Positions 1 to 9,072 of a stretch of 64,000 nt of DNA are shown piece by piece. The DNA lies in assembly GCA_021496925.1 (NCBI GenBank), contig CP053915.1, positions 992,001 through 1,056,000 of the forward strand. Direction: 5' to 3'. The notes under the pieces are model-generated. The model was given only the letters and a program-made list of their open reading frames with translations, made no database searches and had not been told where the DNA came from. This DNA comes from Acidovorax sp. YS12. GTDB lineage: Bacteria > Pseudomonadota > Gammaproteobacteria > Burkholderiales > Burkholderiaceae_C. Position 1 is the first letter of the stretch; the number at the start of each line of letters is the position of its first letter. Made by a program: the position numbers and the translations under genes.

Positions 1-1079
1 CCGTTGCAGCGCGTCATCTTGATGACGACCTGCAGCGGCTCGTAGCCCAGATCGTTGGTCAGGTTGGTGCCGATGCCGAAGGCCAGCTGGCAGCGGCCAT
101 GGAAGCGCCGGAACAGCTCGATGGTGCGCGGCACCGTGAGCGCGTCGCTGAAGATCAGCGTCTTGGTCAGCGGATCGACGCGGTTGTCGCGGTAGTGCTG
201 CAGCAGGCGCTCGCCCCAGGCGAACGGGTCGCCGCTGTCATGGCGCGCGCCGTCGAACAGCTTGCAGAAGTACAGGTCGAAGTCGCGCAGGAAGGCGCTC
301 ATGCCGTACACGTCCGACAGGGCGATGCCCAGGTCGCCCCGGTACTCCTTGGCCCAGACCTCGAAGCCGAAGACCTGGCTGTCGCGCAGCCGGGGGCCCA
401 GCGCCTGGCAGGCCTGCAGGTACTCATGCGCCATGGTGCCCAGCGGCGTCAGGCCCAGCTTCATGGCGTACAGCACGTTGCTGGTGCCCGCGAACTGGCC
501 ATGCGTGCCCGTGCCCAGGCGCGCGCACAGCACGCGCAGCACCTCTTCATGCCAGGCCCGCGAAAAGCGCCGGCGCGTGCCGTAGTCGGCAATCTTCAGT
601 TCCGCCAGGCCGGGCTCCTGAAGCTGGCCGATCTTCGCGTCGAGCCGGCGGCGGCCCTCGGGAAAATCGGGCACTTTCTGCGTATTGCGGAAATACACCT
701 CGTTGACGATGGCCAGCACCGGAATCTCGAACAGGATGGTGTGCAGCCACGGCCCCTGGATGGTGATGTCGATCTCGCCGGAGGGCAAAGGCGTGACCTG
801 GACATATTTTTCGCCCAGCTTGAACAGCCCGAGAAAATCGACGAAATCGCTTTTGATGAAACGCAGCGAGCGCAGATAGGCCAGCTCGGCATCCTGGAAA
901 CGCAGGCTGCACAGCGCGCGGATCTCATCCCGGATTTCACTCACCAGAGGCGCCAGCGCGACGCCGGCATTGCGGCAGCGGAAGCGGTATTCGACCTGGG
1001 CGCCCGGAAACTGGTGCAGCACCACCTGCATCATCGTGAATTTGTACAGGTCGGTGTCGAGCAGGCTGGTAATGATCAT
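1..1079 (-). CDS. pncB: Nicotinate phosphoribosyltransferase, 3' end cut by window edge
   Basis: The visible 359 residues begin MIITSLLDTDLYKFTMMQ, the typical N-terminus of PncB, with the conserved TDLYKFTMMQ motif at residues 9-18 and an HDSGDPFAWGE motif near residue 280. The family makes nicotinate mononucleotide from nicotinate and PRPP, the entry step of NAD salvage in the cytoplasm. PncB is usually about 390-400 residues, so roughly the last 40 lie outside the window. The ATG at 1079 was chosen because the conserved N-terminus follows it directly. No frameshift is seen in the visible part. Confidence 0.93.
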   Translation of the reverse strand, partial: MIITSLLDTDLYKFTMMQVVLHQFPGAQVEYRFRCRNAGVALAPLVSEIRDEIRALCSLRFQDAELAYLRSLRFIKSDFVDFLGLFKLGEKYVQVTPLPSGEIDITIQGPWLHTILFEIPVLAIVNEVYFRNTQKVPDFPEGRRRLDAKIGQLQEPGLAELKIADYGTRRRFSRAWHEEVLRVLCARLGTGTHGQFAGTSNVLYAMKLGLTPLGTMAHEYLQACQALGPRLRDSQVFGFEVWAKEYRGDLGIALSDVYGMSAFLRDFDLYFCKLFDGARHDSGDPFAWGERLLQHYRDNRVDPLTKTLIFSDALTVPRTIELFRRFHGRCQLAFGIGTNLTNDLGYEPLQVVIKMTRCN

Positions 1080-1169
1080 GGCGTCAAAAGAGGGCTCGGC
1101 GCGGTCCCCGCGCAGGCGAAGGGACAGTGTAGGCCATCCCCCCGCAACGGCGTGCCCAGAGGAAATGGC

Positions 1170-1628
1170 TCAGGGCCGCAGCGCCTGCAGCACCTCGCGC
1201 AGGCGCTGCGGCAACGGCACCGGCCGGCGCGTGGCACGGTCCACGTACACATGCACGAAATGCCCGGACGCTGCGCTCAGCGGCTCGTCGGCGGCGAACA
1301 GCCCCAGTTCGTAGCGCACGCTGGAGGTGCCGACATGCGCCACGCGGATGCCTGCATCCACCGCCTGCGGGAAGGCCAGGGGTGCGAAATAGTTGCACTG
1401 CGTCTCGATCACCAGCCCGATGGTCTGCCCGCCGTGGATGTCGAGCGCACCCTGCTCGATCAGGTGGGCGTTCACCGCCGTATCGAACCAGCTGTAATAA
1501 ACGACGTTGTTCACATGGCCATAGAGGTCGTTGTCCATCCAGCGGGTGCCAATGGCCTTGAAGGCCCGGAAGGCGCTGCGGGGCTCGGGCGCACGGCGCG
1601 GCGCGGCAATAGGGGTTGCAGTGGTCAT
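1170..1628 (-). CDS. Acyl-CoA thioesterase, 4HBT hot-dog family
   Basis: A 152-residue protein with the 4-hydroxybenzoyl-CoA-thioesterase signature RWMDNDLYGHVNNVVYYSWFD near residues 28-48: the Asp, the GHVNN turn and the Tyr. Family members hydrolyse acyl-CoA or related thioesters in the cytoplasm; the substrate cannot be read from sequence. The frame is open further upstream to 1757, but the ATG at 1628 is preferred because the upstream part (CCGAANIRCAYQ) does not look like coding sequence. No strong ribosome binding site is visible. It lies upstream of, and in the same direction as, pncB, 90 bp away. Confidence 0.8.
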   Translation of the reverse strand: MTTATPIAAPRRAPEPRSAFRAFKAIGTRWMDNDLYGHVNNVVYYSWFDTAVNAHLIEQGALDIHGGQTIGLVIETQCNYFAPLAFPQAVDAGIRVAHVGTSSVRYELGLFAADEPLSAASGHFVHVYVDRATRRPVPLPQRLREVLQALRP

Positions 1629-1730
1629 GGCAAACGATTGTGCCAGTGCAGGCCGGCACCGCCAGGCCGGGGCGGCGCGCCATGACGCCACCGCGACAAA
1701 TACCGTTTTTTGATATGCGCATCTAATATT

Positions 1731-1805
1731 TGCTGCACCGCAGCATGGATATTGCATTTCCCGCGCACACCGCTACAATTCAACCCATGCTGCACTGCAA
1801 CATGG
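1731..1805 (+). promoter_or_regulatory. phaP promoter flanked by two PhaR-like TGC boxes
   Basis: A -35 TTGCAT (1752-1757) and -10 TACAAT (1774-1779), 16 bp apart, are bracketed by two related palindromes: TGCTGCACCGCAGCATGG at 1731-1748 and TGCTGCACTGCAACATGG at 1788-1805 (16 of 18 identical). The first contains CTGC-N3-GCAG, the pattern reported for PhaR, the repressor that leaves DNA when polyhydroxyalkanoate granules form. The protein assignment is inference. Confidence 0.6.
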
Positions 1806-1877
1806 GTCAAGGGCTCCATGTCAGCGCAGATCTCTTGAAACCACCCGGGTTCACCCCCTTTCTTTTGGAGATATTCC

Positions 1878-2417
1878 ATGTCGCTGACCGCAGAGCAAAT
1901 CCTGGCCTCCCACAAAGCCAACGTCGAAACCCTGTTCGGCCTGACCAGCAAGGCCTTTGAAGGCGTCGAGAAGCTCGTCGAGCTGAACGTCACCGCCTCG
2001 CGCGCCGCCCTGAACGAAGCCGCCAACCACGCCCAGGCCGTGCTGAGCGTGAAGGACGTGCAGGAACTGCTGGCACTGCAAGCCAACATGTTCCAGCCCC
2101 TGGCCGAGAAGACCGCCGCCTACAGCCGCCACCTGTACGACATCGCCGCCGGCACCGGCGCCGAATTCGGCAAGGCCCTGGAATCCAAGACGGCCGAAGC
2201 CCAGCAAAGCTTCGCCACCCTGGTGGACAACGCCGCCAAGAACGCACCCGCCGGCTCGGAAACCGCCGTCGCCGTGATGAAGAGCGCCGTGTCGGCCGCC
2301 ACCAACGCCTTCGAGTCGGTGCAAAAGGCCGTGAAGCAGGCTTCCGACGTGGCCGAAGCCAACTTCAACGCCGTGGCCAACACCGCCACCAAGGCTGCAA
2401 CGCCCCGCAAGCGTTAA
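1878..2417 (+). CDS. phaP: Phasin family protein
   Basis: A 179-residue, Ala/Lys/Glu-rich, almost wholly helical protein of the phasin family (MSLTAEQILASHKANVETLFGLTSKAFEGVEKLVELN). Phasins coat polyhydroxyalkanoate granules in the cytoplasm and control their size and number. The C-terminus is a Lys/Arg tail (KAATPRKR). A good ribosome binding site (GGAGATATTCC) precedes the ATG. The upstream TGC-rich palindromes and the intrinsic terminator downstream make it a monocistronic gene, probably under PhaR control. Length is normal for short betaproteobacterial phasins. Confidence 0.9.
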   Translation: MSLTAEQILASHKANVETLFGLTSKAFEGVEKLVELNVTASRAALNEAANHAQAVLSVKDVQELLALQANMFQPLAEKTAAYSRHLYDIAAGTGAEFGKALESKTAEAQQSFATLVDNAAKNAPAGSETAVAVMKSAVSAATNAFESVQKAVKQASDVAEANFNAVANTATKAATPRKR

Positions 2418-2559
2418 TCAGTGTGTTGTCTGGAGTGCACACTCTAGGCAACCCACAGGGATTACCCTGATAATCGAACCATTGCCCTGAGCCTCTCGTT
2501 TCTGGGCCCCAGTTGTCTCCTTGGATCCTCTCGAAACCCCCGTTTCAAGGATCCCTTCC

Positions 2560-2590
2560 AAGCCCGGTGTTCGCACTGGGCTTTTTTTTG
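2560..2590 (+). terminator. Intrinsic terminator after phaP
   Basis: AAGCCCGGTG (2560-2569), TTCG loop, CACTGGGCTT (2574-2583), then a T run. The stem has one G-T pair and a stable UUCG tetraloop. Confidence 0.85.
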
Positions 2591-2663
2591 CCCGGCGCGC
2601 CCGTCCGGACACACAGCGGGCCTGCGCGACAATGGCGCCTTGCCTTTGCCCACCGCCTGCCGC

Positions 2664-3428
2664 ATGCCGACTCCCCTGCCCTGGCTCGAACCCCGCGACG
2701 CCTTTCCGGACCCCGAGCAGGCGTGGGGCCCCAAAGACCCGGTTCCCGGCCTGCTCGCCGCGGGCGGTGCGCTCGACACGGCGCACCTGCGCACGGCCTA
2801 CGGGCGCGGCATCTTTCCCTGGTTCAACGAGGGACAGCCCATCCTGTGGTGGTCGCCCGACCCGCGCATGGTGCTGCCCCCGGCGCAATTCCGGTTGCAC
2901 CAGTCGCTGCGCCGCACGTTGAAGAAATTCCGCGCCGATCCGCGCTGCGCGGTGCGCGTGGACCATGACTTCGGCGCCGTGGTCCGCGCCTGCGCATCCA
3001 CGCCCCGCGAGGGACAGGACGGCACCTGGATCCTGCCGCGCATGGTCGCCGCGTACGAGGCATTCCACGCCGCCGGCCACGCGCACAGCGTCGAGACCTG
3101 GGTCGATGGCCAGCTCGTCGGCGGGCTGTACTTCATCGCGCTGGGGCGCGCGGTGTTCGGCGAGTCGATGTTCGCCCACGCGACCGATGCCTCGAAGATC
3201 GCGCTGTCGGCCCTGGTGTGCCTGTGCCTGCGCCATGGCGTCGAACTGATCGACTGCCAGCAGAACACCCGCCACCTGGCCTCGCTGGGCGCACGCGAGA
3301 TCCCGCGCGCGCAATTCCTGCGCACCATCGCGCGCACGCAGCACGCGCCCTGCCCTGGCTGGGCCTTCGACCCCGTATACTGGGACGCGCTTTTGCCCCC
3401 CGCCCAAGCCATGGCACCCACGGCATGA
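2664..3428 (+). CDS. aat: Leucyl/phenylalanyl-tRNA--protein transferase
   Basis: A 254-residue Aat protein. The N-terminal FPDPEQAWG...DPVPGLLAAGG, then YGRGIFPWFNEGQPILWWSPDPR, and GGLYFIALGRAVFGESMFA are family hallmarks. It adds Leu or Phe from charged tRNA to N-terminal Lys or Arg of proteins, marking them for ClpS-ClpAP degradation. ATG 2664 (MPTPLPWLEP) is preferred to the ATG at 2640, since the conserved N-terminus starts there. Its stop overlaps the next start (ATGA), so it is co-translated with bpt, the other branch of the bacterial N-degron pathway. Confidence 0.94.
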   Translation: MPTPLPWLEPRDAFPDPEQAWGPKDPVPGLLAAGGALDTAHLRTAYGRGIFPWFNEGQPILWWSPDPRMVLPPAQFRLHQSLRRTLKKFRADPRCAVRVDHDFGAVVRACASTPREGQDGTWILPRMVAAYEAFHAAGHAHSVETWVDGQLVGGLYFIALGRAVFGESMFAHATDASKIALSALVCLCLRHGVELIDCQQNTRHLASLGAREIPRAQFLRTIARTQHAPCPGWAFDPVYWDALLPPAQAMAPTA

Positions 3429-4186
3429 CGCAACTCAACGATCTTCCGCTGCAAACGCTGCAGTTCTACGCCACCGCGGCCTACCCCTGCAGCTATTTGC
3501 CGGACCGCCAGGCGCGCTCGCAGGTGGCCACGCCCAGCCACCTGATCCAGTCCAGCGTCTACTCCGACCTGGTGGCCCAGGGCTTCCGGCGCAGCGGCAT
3601 GTTCACCTACCGCCCCTACTGCGACGGCTGCAAGGCCTGCACCCCGCTGCGCGTGCTGGCGCATGAATTCACCCCCGACCGCAGCCAGCGCCGCGCCTGG
3701 GCGCGCCATGCGCACCTGCAGGCGCGCGTGCTGCGCCTGTGCTACCTGCCCGAGCACTACCAGCTCTACCTGCGCTACCAGCAGAGCCGCCACGCTGGCG
3801 GCGGCATGGACCACGACAGCATCGACCAGTACACCCAGTTCCTGCTGCAAAGCCGCGTGAACTCGCGCCTGGTGGAATTCCGCGAGCCCGGCACGGGCGA
3901 CGGCCCCGGCGCGCTGAAGATGGTGTCCATCCTCGACGTGCTCGATGACGGCATCTCCGCCGTCTACACCTTCTACGAGCCCGAGGACAAGGCCAGCTAC
4001 GGCACCTTCAACGTGCTGTGGCAGATCGAGCAGGCGCGCCAGCTCGGCCTGCCCCATGCCTACCTGGGCTACTGGATCGCGCAGAGCCCGAAGATGCGCT
4101 ACAAGGCCCGCTTCCTGCCGCACGAGGTGCGTAGCGACGGGTTGTGGCAACGGGTGGAACGCGCCCAGCGCGAAGACATTTCATAG
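3425..4186 (+). CDS. bpt: Aspartate/glutamate leucyltransferase (Bpt)
   Basis: A 253-residue protein related to eukaryotic arginyltransferase ATE1. The Cys cluster YCDGCKACTPLRV near residues 66-78 and the block YTFYEPEDKASYGTFNVLWQIEQAR are family features. Bpt adds Leu to N-terminal Asp or Glu, so it feeds acidic N-termini into the same ClpS pathway served by Aat. The ATG overlaps the aat stop by 4 bp (ATGA), which fixes the start. Pairing of aat and bpt is common in proteobacteria. Confidence 0.92.
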   Translation: MTQLNDLPLQTLQFYATAAYPCSYLPDRQARSQVATPSHLIQSSVYSDLVAQGFRRSGMFTYRPYCDGCKACTPLRVLAHEFTPDRSQRRAWARHAHLQARVLRLCYLPEHYQLYLRYQQSRHAGGGMDHDSIDQYTQFLLQSRVNSRLVEFREPGTGDGPGALKMVSILDVLDDGISAVYTFYEPEDKASYGTFNVLWQIEQARQLGLPHAYLGYWIAQSPKMRYKARFLPHEVRSDGLWQRVERAQREDIS

Positions 4187-4221
4187 GGTAAAATTTCGCT
4201 TTTGCGCCTTGCATTGCCTCC

Positions 4222-5028
4222 ATGCGAAAAAGCGACCCTGACATCCCCACCCAGCCCAGCGTCCAGGTTCTGGAACGCATGTTCACGCTGATCGATGTCC
4301 TGGCCTCGCGCGAAGAAGCGATTTCGCTCAAGGAAATCAGCGAACGCACGGGCCTGCATCCCTCCACGGCGCACCGCATCCTCAACGACCTGGCCATCGG
4401 CCGCTTCGTGGACCGGCCCGAGTCGGGCAGCTACCGCCTGGGCATGCGCCTGCTGGAGCTAGGCAACCTGGTCAAGGCACGCCTGTCGGTGCGCGACGCG
4501 GCCCTGACGCCGATGCGCAACCTGCACAAGCAGATCCAGCAGCCCGTGAACCTCAGCGTGCGCCAGGGTGACGAGATCGTCTACGTGGAGCGCGCCTACA
4601 GCGAGCGCTCGGGCATGCAGGTGGTGCGCGCCATCGGCGGCCGCGCGCCGCTGCACCTCACCTCCACGGGCAAGCTGTTCCTGGCCGTGGAAGACCCGCA
4701 GCGCGTGCGCGCCTACGCCACGCGCACCGGCCTGCCCGGCCATACGCACAACAGCATCACCCAGCTGCCCGTGCTGGAGCGCGAACTGGCCAAGGCGCGC
4801 CAGTACGGCATGGCGCGCGACAACGAGGAGCTGGAACTCGGCGTGCGCTGCATGGCCGCCGGCGTGTTCGACGACCAGGGCAAGCTGGTGGCGGGGCTGT
4901 CGATCTCCGCCCCCGCCGACCGGCTGGACGAAGGCTGGCTGCCCAAGCTGCAGGCCACGGCGCGGGAAATCTCCACCGCGCTCGGCTACCAGGAAGGCAG
5001 CACCCCGCCCATGGGGCTGGGCAACTGA
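4222..5028 (+). CDS. IclR family transcriptional regulator
   Basis: A 268-residue regulator with an N-terminal winged HTH (ISLKEISERTGLHPSTAHRIL, about residues 35-55) and a C-terminal IclR effector domain containing APLHLTSTGKLFLA and RCMAAGVFDDQGKLVAGLSIS. IclR proteins usually repress a catabolic operon until a small-molecule inducer binds. The neighbours do not identify its ligand. A TAAAAT-like -10 lies at 4191-4196, just after bpt, but no clear ribosome binding site precedes the ATG. The next gene is convergent, with a short palindromic repeat between. Confidence 0.88.
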   Translation: MRKSDPDIPTQPSVQVLERMFTLIDVLASREEAISLKEISERTGLHPSTAHRILNDLAIGRFVDRPESGSYRLGMRLLELGNLVKARLSVRDAALTPMRNLHKQIQQPVNLSVRQGDEIVYVERAYSERSGMQVVRAIGGRAPLHLTSTGKLFLAVEDPQRVRAYATRTGLPGHTHNSITQLPVLERELAKARQYGMARDNEELELGVRCMAAGVFDDQGKLVAGLSISAPADRLDEGWLPKLQATAREISTALGYQEGSTPPMGLGN

Positions 5029-5057
5029 CCCGCCCCGCCGCACTGGCGCTCTCTTCT

Positions 5058-5106
5058 CGATAGCTGCCAGCGCTTGCCAGCAAAGGGCTGGCGGCCATTT
5101 TTCCTG
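5058..5106 (+). repeat. Comamonadaceae-type short palindrome, copy 1
   Basis: An imperfect hairpin built on GATAGCTGCCAGCGCTTG and its inverted copy, ending in a T run. It lies between the convergent IclR and monooxygenase genes and could act as a terminator. Confidence 0.75.
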
Positions 5107-5123
5107 CTAATCAGCGCAAGACG

Positions 5124-6482
5124 TCAACGCCGCCAGCGCGCCGCCGGGTGGCGCTGCGGCAGGCGGTCGCCAGCGCCAAAGAGCTGCTGGCGCAGCGTGC
5201 CGCCCTCGTAGCCGGTGCGGTAGCGCCCCCGGTTCTGCAGCTCCGGCACGACCAGCGTGGCGAAGTCCTCCCAGGTTTCGGGCACGACGAGGCGCGTGAG
5301 GTTGAAGCCGTCGATCTCGCCCACGTCCACCCAGCGCTCGAGTTCATCGGCCACCTGCGCCGCATCGCCGACGATGGTGGTGTAGCGGCTGCCCAGCGTG
5401 AACTGTTCCAGCAGCTTGCGCCGGGTGGTCCAGCCCTGTTGCCGGACCGCCGCGGCCGCCGACTGGATGGCATTGCTCTGGCCGAAGGCAATCGGTTCGT
5501 CGAGCCCGTAGCGCGCGAAATCCACCCCGGTGCTGGCGGCGAAATGCGCCAGGCCGCCCTCGGCGCTCGCGTGGGCCTGGTACTCGGCGTATTTTTCGTG
5601 CGCCTCGGCCTCGGTGCGGCCGGGCACCACGGCCACGCCGACGTAGATCTTGATGTCGTCGGGCTGCCGGCCCGCATCCACCGCCGCCTGGCGCAACTGG
5701 CGCGAGGCCTCACGCGCGGCCTCGGGCGTGCGCGCGCCGATGAAGACGCCCTCGGCATGCTGGCCGGCAAAGCGCAACCCGCGCGCCGACGTGCCGGCCT
5801 GGAACAGCACCGGCGTGCGCTGGGGCGACGGCGCGCTCATGTGGATGGCGTTGGCGCGGTAGAACGGCCCCTCGTGCACCACCGGGTGCACCTTCCCGGG
5901 CAGCGCGTGGATGCGCCGCGCCTTGTCGGCAATGACGGCACCGTCCTCCCAGCTTCCCTCCCACAGCTTGTACGACAGCGCCAGGAAATCGTCGGCACGG
6001 TCATAGCGGCTGTCGTGCTCGGCCAGGCCGTCCTGGCCCAGGCCGCGCGCGCCGCTGTCCACGTAGCCGGTGACGATGTTCCAGCCGATGCGCCCCTGGG
6101 TGAGCTGGTCCAGCGTCGTCACGTCGCGCGCGAAGGCGTAGGGGTTGTGCGCCCCCACGGTGGCCGTGACGCCGAAGCCGATGTGCTGCGTCACCGCCGC
6201 CATGGCCGACACCAGCAGCCACGGGTTGTTCACCGGCAGCTGGATGGCCTCGCGCAGCGTCAGGTCCACGCCGCCCTGGTAGACGTCGTAATAGCCGATC
6301 ACGTCGGCGATGAAGATGCCGTCGAACAGGCCGCGCTCCAGCACCTGCGCGATGTTCGTCCAGTACTGCAGCGTGCCGTGCTGCGTGGACTGGTCGCGCG
6401 GGTGCGTCCACAGGCCGTGGTGGATGTGCCCCACGCAGTTCATGTTGAAGGCGTTGACGTGAATGTGCTTCTTGCGGGCCAT
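5124..6482 (-). CDS. LLM-class FMN-dependent monooxygenase (NtaA/SnaA/DmoA type)
   Basis: A 452-residue member of the bacterial luciferase-like flavin monooxygenases. The block HHGLWTHPRDQS, the GRIGWNIVTGYVDSGARGLGQ motif and FQAGTSARGLRFAGQHAEGVF are typical of the NtaA/SnaA/DszA/DmoA branch, which uses reduced FMN from a separate reductase to cleave C-S or C-N bonds. The start MARKKHIHVNAFNMN was chosen by family alignment. Next to two SfnB-like proteins and a MetNIQ-type transporter, a role in taking sulfur from an organosulfur compound is likely; the substrate is unknown. Confidence 0.86.
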   Translation of the reverse strand: MARKKHIHVNAFNMNCVGHIHHGLWTHPRDQSTQHGTLQYWTNIAQVLERGLFDGIFIADVIGYYDVYQGGVDLTLREAIQLPVNNPWLLVSAMAAVTQHIGFGVTATVGAHNPYAFARDVTTLDQLTQGRIGWNIVTGYVDSGARGLGQDGLAEHDSRYDRADDFLALSYKLWEGSWEDGAVIADKARRIHALPGKVHPVVHEGPFYRANAIHMSAPSPQRTPVLFQAGTSARGLRFAGQHAEGVFIGARTPEAAREASRQLRQAAVDAGRQPDDIKIYVGVAVVPGRTEAEAHEKYAEYQAHASAEGGLAHFAASTGVDFARYGLDEPIAFGQSNAIQSAAAAVRQQGWTTRRKLLEQFTLGSRYTTIVGDAAQVADELERWVDVGEIDGFNLTRLVVPETWEDFATLVVPELQNRGRYRTGYEGGTLRQQLFGAGDRLPQRHPAARWRR

Positions 6483-6514
6483 GGCCGTCGTCTTTCTTGG
6501 AGCGGGGATGGGAA

Positions 6515-7795
6515 TCAGATCGCGCCGTGGCGCGGCGGGCGCACGCCGTTGAGCACGTAGTTGCCCACGGCGTGGTACTTCCAGCGCACGGGGTCGTGCA
6601 GCGTATGCACGCGGGCGTTGCGCCAGAAGCGGTCCAGGCCGTGCGCGGCCAGCGTGGCGCCGCTGCCGCCCAGCTCGAACAGCTTGCTGCCCGCCAGCAG
6701 GCTGGCGCTGGTGCTCAGGGCCTTGGCCCCCGCCACGGCCACCGAGGCGGCGGCCACGCTGTCGTCGGTGGGCAGGCGCTGGGCCGCGTCCACCGCCAGG
6801 GCGGCGCGGGCGATCAGCGCGTCGGCGGCGCGCAGGCGCACGTGCACGTTGCCCAGTTGCTGCAACAGCAGCGGGTCCTGCGTGGCGCTGTCCACGCCGG
6901 CGTCGATCCAGGGCCGCGCGTGCTCGCGGATGAACGGCAGGGCGGCCTGCAGCGCGCCATGGCCGATGCCCGCGTCCAGCGCCGCGTGGATGATCTGCGC
7001 GAACGGCCCGATGGTGGTGGGCCGCTCGAACGAGGCGGTGAATGGCACCACCCATTCGGGCTCGACGCGCACCCGCTCGAACTGCACCGAGCCGCTGCCG
7101 GTCACGCGCTGGCCGAAGCCGTCCCAGTCATCAATCACCGTCACGCCGGGCGCACTGCGCGGCACGAACACCAGGTACTGGCGCTCTCCCTGCGCCTCCT
7201 GCGCGCTCACCAGCGTGGGAATCCAGTGCGCGAAGATGGCGCCGGTGCAATAGAACTTCTGCCCCTGCACGAACCAGCCGCCGGGCTCGCGCAGCAGCTG
7301 CGTGCGGCGCTTGAAGTCCTTGTGCCCGATCTCCGCCAGCGCATTGCCCAGGCGCTCGCCGCGCAGCACGCGGCCATAGAAGAACGCCTTCTGCGCGCTG
7401 GAGCCGCCCACGCGCAGCGCTTCCAGCGCGTAGTAGTGGTTCTGCGGGATGTGGCCGAAGTTGCCGTCGGCCGCCGCGATCAGCGCGACGACCTGCGTCA
7501 GCACGCCGGTGGACACGCCCGCGCCGCCGTATTCGCGCGGCACGGTGATGCCCCACAGGCCGCTCTGGCTGAAGCGCTCCACCTCCCGCCACGGCAGGGT
7601 GCGGTCGCGGTCGCGCGCCTGGGCGCCCGGGGCAATCTCCTGGGCGAACCGGCGCGCGGCCTCCAGGGCTTCCTCCGCGCTGCGGATCACCTGCGTGCCC
7701 TGCCGCGGCGCCGAAGCCGGCACGGGCTGCGGCCCCGGCGCAGCCGGGGCTAAGGGCACGGCACGCGCCGTAGGTACTGTCGTCGTGTCTGTCAT
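6515..7795 (-). CDS. SfnB-like acyl-CoA-dehydrogenase-fold oxidoreductase, copy 1
   Basis: A 426-residue flavoprotein of the SfnB/DszC branch of the acyl-CoA dehydrogenase fold. It has LWGITVPREYGGAGVSTGVLTQV, QKFYCTGAIFAHWIP and the closing WRNARVHTLHDPVRWKYHAVGNYVLNG. SfnB-family proteins are linked to sulfur acquisition from sulfones and related compounds. The first 30-40 residues are a Pro/Ala-rich, probably disordered extension. It lies 8 bp downstream of a second paralogue and 32 bp upstream of the flavin monooxygenase, so the three are probably one operon. Confidence 0.82.
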   Translation of the reverse strand: MTDTTTVPTARAVPLAPAAPGPQPVPASAPRQGTQVIRSAEEALEAARRFAQEIAPGAQARDRDRTLPWREVERFSQSGLWGITVPREYGGAGVSTGVLTQVVALIAAADGNFGHIPQNHYYALEALRVGGSSAQKAFFYGRVLRGERLGNALAEIGHKDFKRRTQLLREPGGWFVQGQKFYCTGAIFAHWIPTLVSAQEAQGERQYLVFVPRSAPGVTVIDDWDGFGQRVTGSGSVQFERVRVEPEWVVPFTASFERPTTIGPFAQIIHAALDAGIGHGALQAALPFIREHARPWIDAGVDSATQDPLLLQQLGNVHVRLRAADALIARAALAVDAAQRLPTDDSVAAASVAVAGAKALSTSASLLAGSKLFELGGSGATLAAHGLDRFWRNARVHTLHDPVRWKYHAVGNYVLNGVRPPRHGAI

Positions 7796-7803
7796 GCGAA
7801 TTC

Positions 7804-9072
7804 CTAGTTCCACTGGTGGCGCCGGGGCAGCGCGCCGTTGAGCAGGTAGTTGCCCAGCAGGTGGTATTTCCAGCGCACGGGGTCGTGCAGCGTATGCACG
7901 CGGGCGTTGCGCCAATGGCGGTCGAGGTGGTGCGCGGCGCGGCTGGCGGCCGAGCCGGCCAGGGCGAACAGTTGCTCGCCGGCCTGCAGCGCAGCCTCGG
8001 TGGTGAGGATCTTGGCCTCGGCCACGGCCACCGAGGCGCGCGCGCTGGCCTGCGCGTCCACAGGCTGGCGCGCCAGCGCATCGAGCGTGCGCGCCGTCTC
8101 GAGCAGCACGGCGTGGGCCGCGTCGACCGCGATCTGCAACTGCCCCACCTCCTGCACGATGTGTGGGTCGGCGCTGGCGCTGGCCACGCCCGCATCGGTC
8201 CACGGGCGGCTCCTGTCGCGCACGAAGTCCAGCGCATCGTGCAGCGCCGCCTGGGCGATGCCCGCGTCGATGGCAGCCTGGATGAGCTGCGACACCGGGC
8301 CGGAGAGCGTGGGCGTGTGCGCGAAGCGCCATACCGGCACCACGTCGTCCTCGCCCAGGGGCACGCGCTCCAGCACCACGCTGCCGCTGGCCGTGGTGCG
8401 CTGGCCGAAGGCGTCCCAGTCGTCGTACACCCGCAGGCCCGGCGCGTCGCGCCGCACCCGCACCAGCACCGCCCTGCCCTCCTCGTCCTGGGCGCGCAGC
8501 GGCACCCAGTGGGCAAAAGCCGCGCCGGTGGAATAAAAGCGCGTGCCGCTCAGGCACAGGCCGCCGCCGGGCGCGCGCGCCAGGCGCACCGTGGCCTGCT
8601 GCACCTGCGCGGCGCGGGCCTTGCGCTCCGGCCCGGCGTTGCCGAAGCGGTGGCCGGCCAGCACGTCGGCGAACCAGCGCTGCTTCTGCGCCTCGCTGCC
8701 CATGTCGGCCAGGGCCTGCACGACGGCGAAGTGGTTCTGCGGAATCTGCCCCAGCGACGGATCGGCCGCGCACAGGATGGCGAACACCTGCGCCAGCGTC
8801 TCGTACGAGGCGCCCAGCCCGCCGTAGGCCCGGGGCACGGTGATGGCGCCCAGGCCGCTGGCGGTGTACTGCTCGATCTCGTCCCACGGCAGGCGCCGCT
8901 CGCGGTCGCGCGCGGCCGCGCCAGCGCGGAATTGCGCCGCCAGGCGGTGCGCCGTCTCCAGCGCCTCGGCCTCGCTGGCGATGCGCCGGGGCGGCTGCGG
9001 CGGCAGGGGCAGCCGTGTCAACAGCCGGGATTCTTCGGGCAGGGCTGCGCCCGCAGCATGCGATGGGGTCAT
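7804..9072 (-). CDS. SfnB-like acyl-CoA-dehydrogenase-fold oxidoreductase, copy 2
   Basis: A 422-residue paralogue of the adjacent downstream gene, with the same blocks (GAITVPRAYGGLGASYETLAQVF, RFYSTGAAFAHWVPL, RNARVHTLHDPVRWKYHLLGNYLLNG). The two differ widely in the middle, so this is an old tandem duplication and they may act on different substrates or as one hetero-oligomer. It is the first gene of the sfnB-sfnB-monooxygenase run on the minus strand. The start MTPSHAAGAALPEESRLL has no competing in-frame start nearby. Confidence 0.82.
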   Translation of the reverse strand: MTPSHAAGAALPEESRLLTRLPLPPQPPRRIASEAEALETAHRLAAQFRAGAAARDRERRLPWDEIEQYTASGLGAITVPRAYGGLGASYETLAQVFAILCAADPSLGQIPQNHFAVVQALADMGSEAQKQRWFADVLAGHRFGNAGPERKARAAQVQQATVRLARAPGGGLCLSGTRFYSTGAAFAHWVPLRAQDEEGRAVLVRVRRDAPGLRVYDDWDAFGQRTTASGSVVLERVPLGEDDVVPVWRFAHTPTLSGPVSQLIQAAIDAGIAQAALHDALDFVRDRSRPWTDAGVASASADPHIVQEVGQLQIAVDAAHAVLLETARTLDALARQPVDAQASARASVAVAEAKILTTEAALQAGEQLFALAGSAASRAAHHLDRHWRNARVHTLHDPVRWKYHLLGNYLLNGALPRRHQWN

